Positions 47,017-60,494 of a stretch of DNA of 64,000 nt are shown here, one piece after another. Within the stretch, counting starts at the first letter, position 1. Every line of letters begins with the position of its first letter. The DNA comes from Pratylenchus scribneri (Eukaryota > Nematoda > Chromadorea > Rhabditida > Pratylenchidae). The stretch spans positions 2,046,001 through 2,110,000 of the forward strand of contig JAQSEB010000059.1 of NCBI GenBank assembly GCA_030063045.1, given 5' to 3'. The notes below the pieces were generated by a model that was given only the letters and a program-made list of their open reading frames with translations, searched no databases and was not told where the DNA came from. Both the position numbers and the translations under genes were made by a program.

Positions 47017-47399
47017 AATTTTTCGGATTGCAACGGATTCTACAAATGCACTTGCAAATTTTAAATTTTCTGAAAATCAATTATTAATTTTATTTCTTCA
47101 TCATTTTTAGTAATAACGATAAGTAATAAATTAGAATATATACATACTTTCTTCAATGTAAAGAATTAAACATGTTTTTTTATCAATTTTATCAAAATCG
47201 TGATTTAAATCATAATAATAAATAAGATGGATGATTGATAATGAAGATGAATATTGAATTGTAGATTGTCAATACAATTCAGAGAATCAAATATGATAGG
47301 TGGTTTTAAAATGGTTGAAAATTTAACAAATATTGATATAAAGTAAAATGTGTCAACATAACATATCTTTATGAGATATGAATTTCTTCCATCATTGCA
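47017..47399. other. Spacer between the tandem helicases
   Basis: These 383 AT-rich bp hold the promoter of copy A and the 3' end of copy B. No gene was seen. Confidence 0.5.
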
Positions 47400-50300
47400 T
47401 TACCATTGTTTGTTGGACCCAGCCCAGAATTCCGGAATTGGCTTCCCTTCCTTGCGAAGACCCTGAACAATTTCAATTACAAAATCGATTTTGATTTTTA
47501 TTGTTACCTCAGTGATTTCCTTGATCAACTCGCCATCTGTCTGGTCATTAACAAAGCTGATAGCATAACCAGTCTTGAGTCGACCAGTGCGGCCGATGCG
47601 ATGAATATAAGTGAAAATTTCATTTGGCATATCGTAATTGACGACCTTAATTAAAAGAAAATAAAAAGAAAATAATGGTTTTAAAAAGAAAAGAATTTAC
47701 AAGATCCAAATCCTTGATATCGATGCCGCGAGCCATGACGTCCGTAGCAACAATGACATTGATTTCACCCTTTCGGAATTTATTGAGGGTTGATTCACGT
47801 TCTGCCTGAGTCCTGTCACTAAAAAGGAAATTTTCAATTTAGAATCCTATTTATAAATTTACCTATTCACGGATTGAGCCTGGATTCCAGCTTCGCATAG
47901 AAACAATGTCAATTTGTTTGCATCACGGCAAGTGCCAACAAATACCAACGTGCGTCGATATTCCGGATTTGCCGCTTAATTTAAATTATAATTAAATATT
48001 AAAATTTTTGACTCACGATCTTTGGCCTGAGCTTCTTGTCGTTCTTTCTCCAGCAATTCTTTAAGAAGATCGCTCTTGTTATCCTGTTCAACTTGCAAGA
48101 ATGAAGCATCAATACGAGTATTTGGAGCATTTGGCTTGCTATTGGATGCAGTAACATGATCGGCGCGAACCATCTCATCGGCCAAACTTTGAATTTGATC
48201 GGGAATGGTTGCAGAGAACAATAAGTTTTGGCGTTGGTCTTTCTAAAAAGCAAATTATTTTAATATTATTGTCATAAAAATGACCGGTGGAAATCCTTTG
48301 GTGGACAAAATTTCACGGATATCATCAGCAAATCCCATTTCAAGCATTCGATCGGCTTCATCCAAAACAAAGAAATGAAGCTTTGAGAAGTCGAACTAAA
48401 GAAAAAATCGAATTAAAGTTATAAATTTTTAAAATTTACAATTCCTTTTCCAATGAAATCCTTCAGGCGACCTGGAGTAGCACACAAGATATGGCATCCA
48501 CGACGTAATTCCCCAATATTTGCTCCTGTATTATATTCGCCAAAGGCCTTTGCCACATGGATAAATGTTCCACTAGCCAACTTTAAGCCTTGTTCATAAA
48601 CTTGAAGGCAAAGTTCGCGAGTTGGAAAAACAATCAATGCTGTTGGCGTGATTTTATGACCGGCTTTCGTTGCTTCTTCCCCGAGTGAAAGGATTTTCTA
48701 AAAATAGAAGTGTTATTTAATTGTTTTAGTGATTTAGACAGACCTGGATTATTGGAATCATGTAGCAGCCTGTCTTTCCGCTTCCAGTCTCTGAGAGGCA
48801 TATCACATCAATTCCTGTAATTAAATGAAATTCATTCATAAAAAAGCTCCTCTACCTTTGAGAACGAATGGCAGAACATTTTCCTGGATCTTGCGGGGAC
48901 GCACATATTTTGCTTTGTCGACAATGTTTTCAAGAAGTTTCGGATGTAAGTGCATTTCGTTCCAATCCCTGATAAATTTATTTATAGAATAAAATATATT
49001 CTCACTCAATTTTGTCCAATTTTTCGGCGCCAGCAACTGTCGTACTGACTGGATCATCAGAATCAGCAATGCCCATATATAGAGTCTGAACTGCCGAATC
49101 CTCATTAAATAATTCTTCGATGGTTCGCTTCGATGGGACATAAGAACTTGTTGGGTGTTTCGCCGAATAGCCAGCATCTGGATTTCCCATCGATTTAGAA
49201 TCTGGATTTCCAAGAGTATCAGCATTTGGTCCCAGTCTCACTAAAATCAAATGTAATAAGATACTTTAAAAAAAACATAATTCACTAACATCGTGATGGT
49301 CCGCTTTCCTCGAATGTTTGTGAACCAGCTTAAAAAAATACAAAATAATAGTAACTATAAGGTGAAAGATCACATACAATGTATCGATCCATTACCCTCA
49401 CGTCCGCCGCGCCCTCGACCACCACGTGAAGTTCCAAATGAAGACTCAGCAGTTGAACCAGCTAAATTAATAAATTTATTGTTTACGAACATTTTTCTTA
49501 CAATTCAGTCCTCCACGTCCACGGCCATTGCCAGAAATTGGTGCCGAATTTGATCCAGCTTAAATTAATTGAAAGCATCAAATCATGATTTTTATGTCAC
49601 TTACAAAATAATGGTCCGCCTCCACGTCCGCGTCCACCACCAAATCCCATTGATCCCATATTGCGATCACCAGCTGGTTCCGCTGCCATCTCGGATGTCA
49701 TTTCACCCACTGTTTGAAAAATGATTATTTTATCATTATCATTAATATGGAACATACCACCACGTCCAATTCCAGCTCCACCACGGCCTCGACCACCCCT
49801 TCCAAAACTTCCAATTGCGGGTGCGGGTGGTTCTGATTGTTGTTGACCACTTGCACTGTCGATTGCTCCAGTGCTGAGTGCGAAACCGCCACGACCATTC
49901 CCAATTCCTCCACTTCCACGGCCATTGCCAGAAATGGGTGCCGCATTTGAGCCAGCTTATAATTGATAGCATCAAATCATGATTTTTATATCAACTTACA
50001 AAATAATGGCCCGCCACCACGCCCGCGTCCACCACCAAATCCCACTGATCCCATATTGCGATCGCCAGCTGGTTCCGCTGCCATCTCGGATGTCATTTCA
50101 CCAACTTTAATTTGAAAAATGATTATTATCATTAATATGGAGCATACCGCCACGTCCAATTCCAGCTCCACCACGGCCTCGACCACCTCTTCCAAAACTT
50201 CCAATTGCGGGTGCGGATGGTTCTGATTGTTGTTGACCACTTGCACTGTCGATTGCTCCAGTGCTAAGTCCAAAACCGCCTCGGCCATTCCCAATTCCTC

Positions 50301-50663
50301 CACGGCCTCTAGCAAATCCTCCAGGTGCGGGTGGTTCTGATTGTGGTGGATTATCGAGTGATCCGCCTCCGCCACTAATTCCTAATCCGCCTCGGCCCAT
50401 TCCAAATCCTCCTCCACGGCCACGACCATTGGCAAATCCCCCAGCTGCAGGCGGTTCTGATTGTTGTTGACTATTTGTATTGTGAATTGGTCCACCACCA
50501 TGTTCGAATTCGCCACCGCCCATCCCAGTTCCACCGCGCCCAATGCCTTCTTTAATTTGAAAATTAATTCATATAATAGATAATCTATAGCTTAACTACC
50601 TTGAATTACCGCTCCACTATCAATTGGTGGTCCACTGCCTCTTCCTCTACCTCGTCCAAACAT
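47400..50663 (-). CDS. DEAD-box RNA helicase, Vasa-like, copy B
   Basis: Starts at 50661-50663 ([13 protein letters not shown]) and stops at 47400-47402. The N-terminal region is Gly-rich with FG/RGG-type repeats and is longer than in copy A because a block ending [20 protein letters not shown] is present twice (about 50.1-50.0 and 49.7-49.6 kb). The core carries Walker A SETGSGKT (about 48.79 kb), [27 protein letters not shown] (about 48.35 kb), SATIPDQI, a motif V identical to copy A and [10 protein letters not shown]. The last exon (47400-47462) reads [13 protein letters not shown] and ends QW. The intron 47646-47700 is identical to 44284-44338 in copy A. Both genes look intact. A Vasa/GLH/VBH-like RNA helicase is the best call; DDX3-like is the alternative. 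Confidence 0.9.
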
Positions 50664-53210
50664 AGTTTTTTGAATTGGATATTAATAAATGAAAATAGAA
50701 TGCAATGGATCGAACAAATGCACTTGTAAATTTTTTAATTTTCTCTAAAAATATTTAATTTCTTATTTAAACAAATTAATTTCAAGATTTCAACTTTACA
50801 AATTATAAATCATCATTCATCACATCAGTGAACATGAACAGTGATATAGTTTTATTACTTAATCGCTAAGAAACATAACAATTAATACTAAAAACTTGAT
50901 AAGGATGTGCATTGCACATGCGCAATTTAATATACTTATTCCCAAGCCTGACAACTCAACATCCAAATCAACCCAAGCCCAAGCCCAAATCAAATGTCAA
51001 ACAAAAAAAAACAAAATCAATATTTTTTGCTATGACAAATTATCCTTTATTGTAGTTAAATTTATTCAAAATCGGAACAAATTCCCCGTACAGTACACTA
51101 AAAACAAAGAACCCATTTTCATTGGACACGACAGACGACACACGACACACGAGTAATAATAAAACATGCTCATTGCCAATGATAAAAATGGAAATTGGCA
51201 AATAAATAATGATTTTTAAACTCCTAATTGCTTATCCAAATCTTAATCAGTCTAATTAATCATTGAAGAAAGGAAAATAAAAAATTTATTTCCAATTTCC
51301 ACTCAACAATTATTAAATAACCTATATTTTTGCCCTCCGCCGCATAAGAACACATCATCGGCTTATTCTTTAAACTATTATATACTTCAATGTTGAGATT
51401 ATTTATAAAAATGATGCAGTCACAACATGGAATTCGATACCCCAAAAGTTTAAGCCATTTGTTGGTCTGATCTGCTGATGAGACGAAGAATCAATTGATC
51501 TAATACTCGCCGCCTGTTTATTGGTCAGCAAGATTCCTCACTTGACTTTGAAATTTTGGCAATTCAGCTCACTTATGGTCAACTTTGGCTATTATTTAAT
51601 GTTTTTCATGATTGTGTATTATTGTGATTAATCCTCTAATTTTCTGTGTTCATCACATATCCATCCATTCAACTAAATCCCACTTTTCCACCTCAATATT
51701 CCCCTTGGACCCCAATACATTTTTCATTCACTCATTCTTCTCCAACCAGTAAAATCGATCACGGCTGTCAATTTTCCGCCATTTACGCCAGCCGTCCTCA
51801 TAACAATCGAAACAATCAGCCTCCCATTATTCTTCATCTACAACTCACGGCCCATGGTCTTCCGTGTAAAAAAATTGCTACAGACGACAGACCTAAAATT
51901 TTGGCAAATTGCCTAAAGGGTTTTTTAATGTTCCATTTCCTTTCTGTATTAATACTCCTCAACATGTCCGTCCCTTAGACTTTCATAAATAATAGCTCAA
52001 GACGATAATCCAATTGACAAAAACAATAGAAGAAAAAGGGATTTGAGGGTCGAGGACACATCCTTTTTTTTGTTTATTCCTTCGAGACAAGCATTTTGCA
52101 AATTTTTCTTTTCGGACACCCTTTTAGCCCCTCAAAAATGCATTCCCATTCCCATCATTATTATTGCCTCCACTTTCCCTCCTCAATTTGGCCAAGAACA
52201 ACACTAAAAATGACACATTTATGAAAACGACAAAGACAGCCGAAAATATTCAAAGAATGAGCTGCTTATTAGCTGGAAAAGGACGGCAGCGACGCAGCGA
52301 ATGTGTACAAATTCCCCTGGCCAAGGATGAATTAGATTGGTTGGTCCTAGAGAAAATTTGGTATAAAATAAGCTTGAACGAGTATTCCAATTCGACAAAT
52401 AAATTAAAGGCCTCCTCATCAATTTCTATCAAATCCAAAACAATTTGTCCCAATTATTTTTGGAAAAAGTTTTTTGATTTAGGATGGAGAGACCCAAAAA
52501 ATTGAAGTGAATATCAATTGCAAATTGCAAACTGAAATCCTCCAAATGAACATCCTCTATCTCATATTTCTTGTTTTACATTATTATTTATTACACATTA
52601 TTCCAAAATATTGTTTTCCTTCCTTCACCAAAAATTTGCCATTGTGTGTTTTTATTTTCATTATGATGGAAGGAGAATAAGGGAATTGGTCAGTTGGAAC
52701 TTGGAAGCCACTGTTACAGAAGGCAATACGACACTTTATTTGTTCTTGAGGGGATCATCACTTTGAGTGAATGAATGGAAATAGTTGATGGGCCCATGGG
52801 GATGGGTAGAAATTGTCTGGGGAGAAGAAGCCGAAGGAAGAAAAACACGAGAGGGGTTCGAAAGGAGAGGAAAGGGATTTGAAGCATGTTTTGTCCCCAA
52901 ACATTCCATTAGAACAAGAAGCCATTTGATAGGGGGATCAATGGATGGGGACATAACAAGGCGTAAAAATGTGCGGTGGTTGTTGGCTGCTGGTTGAACC
53001 GGACGGCAAGGGGAAACTAGTTGGTTTTGCCTTTTCTATTCCATTCCTTTCAATTCCCATTTCCTACCAACTTTTTCCATTCCCCATCCATTTTACGAAC
53101 AAAACCATTAAATTCCTCACACTTCTAAAATTGGCCAAAAATTATTCAATTAAGCCCATGTCAACTTATTAATTTTTTCTTCCTTTTTGCTGACTGAATA
53201 AAATTCGGCG
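50664..53210. other. Large spacer, no confident gene
   Basis: This is upstream of helicase copy B. A plus-strand stretch at about 51.68-51.91 kb is open and hydrophobic (TPAVLITIETISLPLFFIYN) and might be an orphan receptor exon, but it has no start or partner exons. A plus frame at 52164-52505 (113 codons) is Lys/Ser-rich with no domain. Others are low-complexity. I call no gene. Confidence 0.4.
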
Positions 53211-56200
53211 ATGTCACCGCCAAGTAATCCATTGCCAATCTATAGTTGGCCACCGCCCTCATCATCTAATCCGTCGAATGTTCAAAATAATTCAACTATT
53301 CCCAGTAAATTCCCTCTTTTGGGCCAACAAAAACAATTCATTAATGGCTATTCTTCTCCATCGAATTTAGCCACCACCAATTGGTACCGATAATACGAAC
53401 GGGAAAAGATTGATTGACCAATAAAAGAACATATTTGATTCATTTTTCATTTGGCTAATTAATTTATTTGTTTTTTGATTGACCTTAAGGGCAATTCATT
53501 TGAGGGAAAGGAATTGGGCAGTCCCATTGAAGAGTGATTAAATATCTTTTGGGATTCTAAAATGGTTTTATTAGAGTAGATTTAACAGACCAAATTCATT
53601 AAAACTCCTTCACAATTCGCCAATTTTCAGCATGTCCCCATTGGCTGCTCTCCAACAACAATTTGAACAAAAGCAACGTGGTCCATGGCATCGCCGGCTA
53701 TCGCCCTTGAAGAAGAAGACATCCTCTTCCTCCTTTTCTTCAGCTCGACCTTTGGCCACATCCTCATCCATATCTCCACAAAGAAGGCCTCCGTCTCCAG
53801 AAAAACGTCAACGGCCAGTTCCAATTTATCAGCAAATGAATGGAGCCAAAAATGGCGGTGGAACTTTCCAAGAGGCGTGGGAACATCTTAGCCGCCAATG
53901 TGCCGCATCCATTTCAGAGCAAAGGTGCATAAAGCAGAGCACTTTTAAATCCCCAAATTTCATCAAATCTTCTTGGGAATTTCCAAAATCTAGAGAATAT
54001 TCCACATCATTAACCTTTTAAAAGAGAAAATATTTTAAACATTTTTGAATGAAAACCATTCCATTGAATTAGTCCATTTATATTCTTTTAGATCCTATAA
54101 ATCTAAAACTTTAATTCCTTTTTTTTGGCTAATAAAGCCTATATTTGCTTGTTTTCGTTGAAAATTGGAGATATTTATCTTTCAAAATAAATCCCCTCTT
54201 TTGGCTTCCGTCAACCAAGATATTCCATATTTAAAGCAGACTTCCCCTTCACGTCCATTCCATGCCTCCTTCTCCCACCAAATCCTCCTCCGGCCAAATG
54301 CCATTGCCAAATTCGCCGCCATCCACTTCGAATTCATCTCCTTTGGAAATGCCCGATTCCATCAATCCAATTGGAAGGGCATTGCCAACGGCATTGTCAA
54401 ATGATGGACAAAAGAATGGAACAATGACAGAATCCACCACATTGGCATTGGCACCGAGCAGCAGCTGCGAAACAATGTCCTCTTCGATTTTGGCCAGTCC
54501 AGGTGTGGAATAAATTTGTTTGGGTAAAAATTCAAAGAGGGAATTTAGCCTGGTATCGAGATCGAGATGGTCGAACCGGCTATCGTCCCGATGATTTCCC
54601 GCATGGTGCCAGAGTGCAGAACAGTCCAATCAAAGTCATTCCAACAGCATTTAAAAAGAATGGAATTGATGAAAATAAATCGACAAAGCAGGTGGAATTA
54701 ATACCAAATTTCACTCTTAATATTCCATTTATCACAGCAAATTGCATCTTCCACTCTTCAACGACCTCCAAATCCTCCCATTATTCGACAAGAACAAAGG
54801 CACAATCAATCTGTGGAGGCTTCCCCAATTCGGCCAATTCGACACAGTTCAACCCTACCTCTCCCTTCTTCCTCAAATAAACAAAAACACATTTCACCCT
54901 CATTCCATCATTTCCATGGGCTTCCCCCAATTGGGCCCAACAATGGGAACGGTGCTCCTCCATTCCCGTTGAGAAGGACCCAACACGCAATTAATGTGAA
55001 TTCGGGAATGGCAAACAGTGAAAGGGCAAAACACGATTGGTTTATAAGAAATGGCACTAATGATGGAGCCCAAAAGGGGGAGGAAATGGCCCAGCTGATG
55101 AAGACAAGCATTCAAAGTCAACAGTCAATGGCATCAACAACGACCCAAAAAGTGGTCAAATTTGCCGAAACTGTTCAGGCAAAATTTTAATTTAAATGAA
55201 TCTATCAACTAAAATTGTTTTCCTCCTGCAGATCAACGAAATTGCCCCAAGGGGTGAATTGGAGAGCAGTTTATGTAGTAGCACTTCTTCCTCATCCAAT
55301 TCATCCTCGTGCCCATCATCTGCTTCAAATTCTTCTTCATCCGATGAAGAAGATCGGCAGAATCGTCCAAAAACGAATGGCAATTCTTCAATGAATTTTG
55401 CCGGAAGGAATCAGGAAATTTCACTTCCAAAAAGAACAGTAACCTCACCACCGTTGGCCGTGGTCCGCCCCAGGACAACAACGAAAATTTCAATGGAAAT
55501 GAAAAATGGGATTGAAGGGTACACAGAAAATGGACAGCAAAAAGGAATAATTGCAGAGAATGGGCACAGAAAATTGCAAAATGGTGGGATAGAGGGTATA
55601 GGCAAATGAAATTTATTAAATCCAAAAAGGGATCAAACATGGAGAATTTTAAAATAGCCTTTTTAACTATTTTAGTTCACCCGGAAACGGCAGAATTGGA
55701 GCGAGTGATTGAACAATTCTTCCAACATTGCCAATCCCTTTCCTCCCTGAATCCTGCTGCCAATGCCGAACAAAATCAACAAACCCAAAATCAAAGCCAG
55801 TCCCAACCAAATTTGCTGATTTCCCCACAATCGCCAATTCAACAACGTTCCGTCTACGATAATTTAGGCGATGAGGAAGGGGCAAACGCCGATTGGCTGC
55901 ATACAAAAGCCAAAGTGATTGGTCAACAAAATTTGGGACCATCAATTGGCATTTGGGCAAGGGATGGATCGCCAAAAAGGAGAGTCGAAGTGACCGTAAC
56001 AACAACAACGACCACTTCGAATCCAACAACAAATTCTGGCACCAATAATAATAATAATGGGCGATCCATGGCCATTATTGGCGGAAGGTGATTTGATTGG
56101 CTTTTTAATGAAAAAAATGCGAATTATGTGAATTTGGTTGAGCCATAAAAGTCCCCTGATAAGTGATAATCCTACTGTTAGAATAGAGCTTATTCATTCC

Positions 56201-56730
56201 TAATTTAATGGTTTGGAATGATTCTTCGGTCCTCAGAAGCCTGGAATACCCCAAAATCTTGATTCTCAAATATCAAATACCATTTAGATGTAAATAGATA
56301 GATATATATTTTTTTCCTAAACTTTTGGATTGATGAAATAAAGATTAACCACTTTTATATGAAATCGGCATTTATATTCGAGTTTTGATGATTAACATAA
56401 AAATGACCAATTCCAAATCAATTTCTGATTATTTTTTCCAGCGCTCCATATTCTGTCCAAACTTTGCCTTTGACCAATTTGCCATTGGCCAACCGCAAAT
56501 CCAATTCAATGGATCCGCCAATTTCCCGAATCCCGTTAGCACGTCCATCAGCCACCATTCGACCCACCGGAGGCGGAGGACATCATTCGGGCAGCGAATC
56601 CTCCTCCTCATGTTCATCCTCATCCACTGGCCAATTAATTAAAGGCAGACCAAGGCTGGGTTCAAATCCAACGATGTCCAATCAAAAACATTCATTTGCC
56701 GTGCTAAAAAAGCGTCGAATGAAGCCATAA
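53211..56730 (+). CDS. Large Ser/Pro-rich disordered protein
   Basis: Eight exons join in phase: 53211-53383, 53631-53924, 54237-54502, 54549-54691, 54738-55178, 55232-55595, 55676-56087 and 56442-56730 (793 residues). The protein is rich in Ser, Pro, Asn and Gln throughout. Features include RRLSPLKKKTSSSS, YRDRDGRTGYRPDDFPHGAR, a PP1-docking-like KVVKF followed by AETVQINEIAPRGE, Ser/acidic stretches (SNSSSSDEEDR), a Thr run and a basic C-terminus FAVLKKRRMKP. Such sequence suits a phosphorylated cytoskeletal or nuclear scaffold. The PP1 link rests on a short motif only. Intron 5 uses a GC donor (55179, CAG followed by GCAAAA) and reading through it would stop at once. No family was recognised. 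The first ATG is chosen because it opens the frame after an AT-rich leader. Confidence 0.75.
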
Positions 56731-57881
56731 AAACATTTTGATCCTAAAAATAAATCCCAGTGTTTTTCACTTTTGCTTCTTTGAAAAAATAATGAATTTT
56801 ATTGAATAAATTTTATTTGAAGCCTCTTTAATTTTGAATATTTTTTAGCCAATTTTATCCTCAAAAATTTTAAACTAAACTTTTGATTCATTCCAAAATG
56901 ATCATTTTCTGCACTTTTGCTCTATTTAAAAATTCATTCAGATTCAGAAGTTAATTTCACATCATTTTTCCGTGCGAATCATTCCAGCAGATCATTTCCA
57001 AAATCTGTCGCCATTTGCTATGCCTTCCCATTAAAAATGTCCGGAAATATGCCCTCTCAGAAATATTATTCCTCTCTCCTCTTTTTACCCACTTTTTCGG
57101 TTCAATTTCCAAGTTCAATTCAATCACCCAATCTCTCCAGGCCAATTCCTCATCCAATGCCCTCTTCCTCTCCTCCTTCGCATTTTCGGGCTTTTTAGCA
57201 TTTTGTTGGCCAACTGTCGTTTCCCCTCAAACTCAAAACCCCCATCCAATCCATCCAAAACCTCTTTCCCATTTCAAATGCCCACAGCTTAATCCAAAAT
57301 TCACTTTTCCTTGCTCCAACTTTGCTTCCATCAATTGATTCCCCCATTATATTCCTCCACTTTCTCCTTTAAATCCAACCTTTTGTGTGCTATTTGGACC
57401 GTTCCATTATTCAATTGGATTGCTTTTATCCATTTTTGGGTTTTTGACTGAATTTCCGCTTCAATTCATTTAAGTGCCCTTTCCAAGTGAATTTTTAAGT
57501 ATTATGCCCCTTTCCATTTCCATTGCTTTTCATAAAAAGTTTTCCCTAACAAAAAATTGGTCTAAAATTTGAATAAAATTCCTTCAAATTTTCCTTACTA
57601 ATTGATTGGCTGTTCTCGTCGATAAACTCTTTTTTGACTAATTGTCTGTGCTCTGTGAAAATGAGCATCGAATTGTTGATGATTTTTGTTGATTTTGCCG
57701 GGGGACAGTTGGCTTCCCCCATCAGTAAGTTTTCCCTCCAAACCCAAATAATTCATGCAAAATCGACTCATTTTGGGTGGGCACACCAATTGTTTTATTT
57801 ATAATTGAAATTGGATTGATTTTTCACTCAATTTTTATTTGCAATTTTTAATTTATTTTCCCAATATTATTTTGAAGAAGG
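56731..57881. other. Spacer upstream of the potassium channel
   Basis: AT-rich. Several frames of 60-107 codons (for example 57015-57338 + and 56957-57157 -) have no recognisable content. A distal first exon of the channel could lie here but none was identified. Confidence 0.4.
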
Positions 57882-60494
57882 ATGGTTATGATAGCGGGAA
57901 AAGTGCATGTGCTTGCCCAGCGATTTAAGCATGGATTCAAATCACTTGTGAGTCAAATTAAATTGGGGATTATTATCAAAAATAAGGCTGATTAAATTAT
58001 TTTAGTTGCCGGTGTTCATTCTTCTCCTCTACACTATAATTGGCGCAATCATTTTTATGCTAATTGAAGGCCCAAATGAGGAATATGAGAGGGAAAAGTT
58101 GAGAAGGGAACGTGAAAAATTGTTGGAGGACACCGCATTTCGGCTGAACACAATCAAATCCATGACACCTCTACAGGCAAATTTAAAATAAATGAAAAAG
58201 AATTGGTTGGGGAAATAAACCAAAAATATCATTTAAAAATTTTTAAATGAATTCGTAAAAAATGTCCCAATAGAATGGAAAGATTCCCCTACTATTTTAG
58301 GAGAGAGTATGGTAGAGAAAAGACACCATTGAATTTAACAACGGAATCATCCTTTGTTTTTTCCCTCGAGGAAAATCAATCAGCAGCAAGAAAAGATTTA
58401 TTTGTATTTCCTTCCCTTCCAAATTTGAAATACCGTATTCTATCTTCTTCTGCTGATTTAGAGTTGAATCAAATGAAAAAACTTAACAAAATGAAGACGC
58501 ATTTAAAATTGTTAAATAAAATGTTTATTAAAAAGTGTGTTTTATTCATCCATTTAATTTAGGCCTACAACCACACGGTGGCCACCCTTGTACAATATCG
58601 TGAAAGATTGGGCATTGCGGATGTGAATCAAACACAAACAAAATGGACAATTTGGGGCAGTATTTATTTTGCCATGACCGTTTATACCACAATTGGCTAT
58701 GGCAATATTGTGCCAATCACCGCAACCGGACGCATTTTGACCATCATTTACGCATTGATTGGGTGGGGGAATATTCAAAATGGAATATTATTTTGAATAT
58801 TTTCCAGCATTCCATTGGCATTGATTGCTCTCATCGCATTGGGCGGTTTATTCGCCAAACTTTGCCTTTTGGCTTGGCGATTGCTGGGCCGAATGTTGGG
58901 ATGCTTTTCCAAAAAGTTGGAAAGAAAGGTTAAATTATAGGAAAATTGGTATTTTGAATGGAAAAATTGAGAAAAATATATCAACGATTTGAATGAATAA
59001 TTGAATAATTCAAATTGTTCAGATGACAATTGCAACGGAGAATGGCCAACAAAGGGTGGAGAAGGAAAGGAGTAGGAGTACGGAGGTAGCCAGTGCCGCC
59101 GATTCCGAAGATACAGAAGCAGCCAACGATGAATTACTGCAGGTGAATAATTAAGTACAAAATTGATTAAAATATTGGGACAAATAGGAAATTAACAAAT
59201 AAATCAGACTAACAAAGCAATGAGCTGCAACTATGATAATTGATAATGTATTTTTGTATTATTCCAGTTCCCAGTGTGGTTTTTGATAATGGTCACCATC
59301 ATTTGGATTCTTTTGTGCGCCTACCTTTTCCTCCTTTGGGAGGACACTTGGGACTATGGTGAGGCCACTCTTATCTTTCTCATTAAATTAATTTTTAGGC
59401 CTTTCCCTATATTTTGTGCTCATTTCATTCCTGACAGTCGGATTCGGTAAACCCAACTTTTTTACAATAAAAATATCTCAATTTTAGGTGACGTGATCCC
59501 ATCAAAGTCGAATTACATTATTCTCGTCGGCATTATGCTCCTTTTGGGTTTGGCATTGGTGTCCACAATGCTAACAATAATCCAAAAACAAATTCACGCC
59601 GTTGCGGACGATGTGAAGGGAACAATTGACAAAGATTATCAACAGGCATTAGAGGAATTGGGCGAGGAGGATGGTGGTCCAATTGACCATATTGACGGAG
59701 AGAAGGCCGCAAATGGAAGGGCAATTCGCGCAGTGGACTTCGAGCGGGGGCATCCGTCCAAAGGCGATAGTGAGTCAAAGAGTGGCATTGCATTCCTGAA
59801 TAGGAGACAATTGAATAAAGTCGATTAAATAATTTAATCGGTTTTTGGCTTAAATCTCAATGAGGCTTTAACCAATACTTTAAAGCAATATACCCTTGGA
59901 AAGCCAAAAGTGTCTACTGCAATTTTGCCTATTTAAATTTTATGAACGCAAACCTAAAAATAATTTACATGCATTTTAATATAATTTATTCAAATTTTAA
60001 AGGAAAAAGCTGTTTATTTTACAAATTGTTTTAAGATTTCAAAAAATTAGAGAAGCCACTTTTAGAGGATATTTTGGACATACAAATAGCATAAAGCCTT
60101 CTCAAATTTGTTGCTTCCTTCTCGAGATATGGCCAAAAGAATGGCACATCCCTCTCTGTTTTATAACATTTGACTAAATATATATAATTAATGTTTATTC
60201 CCAAAAATATAACAATTCATTTCCAATTTCCATTTTTCAGAAAAGGCTGACAAACGTTCGTTGGACGCGGTGGTCTCCAGAATGCCTTTACGCTCTCGAA
60301 TTCTTTATTATGTGATGCCCTCAGGTAATTTTCCCTCATTTTAGTCAATCCAAATTAATTTCACATTTTCAGATAGTCGAAAACAATTGGCCAAACACGT
60401 GAATCGAAGGCAACGTGTCGGCGTCAAATGGGTTCAAACAGATCAATGGCTTCTCGATTCAATTGTTCCAATCCATCATAATGCTAATTTCTGA
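57882..60494 (+). CDS. Two-pore-domain potassium channel (TWiK family)
   Basis: A dimeric K+ leak channel of the plasma membrane. Ten exons join in phase: 57882-57947, 58006-58176, 58563-58762, 58808-58928, 59023-59142, 59268-59358, 59399-59446, 59488-59769, 60241-60324 and 60373-60494 (434 residues). TM1 is VFILLLYTIIGAIIFMLIEG. A helical extracellular cap (EREKLRREREKLLEDT) precedes the first filter TTIGYGN, and TM2 includes YALIGIPLALIALIALGG. A cytosolic loop has RSRSTEVASAADSED. TM3 is FLIMVTIIWILLCAYLFLLW, the second filter is TVGFGD and TM4 is NYIILVGIMLLLGLALV. A cytosolic tail of about 130 residues follows. Both filters are intact. Intron 2 has a GC donor (58177) and contains an unrelated open frame at 58275-58562 that might be an alternative exon. 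The exact twk orthologue was not identified. Confidence 0.93.

Noticed and set aside
51678..51908. Hydrophobic plus-strand stretch resembling a receptor helix
   Set aside because: No start codon, no matching exons on either side, and T-rich DNA readily encodes hydrophobic residues.
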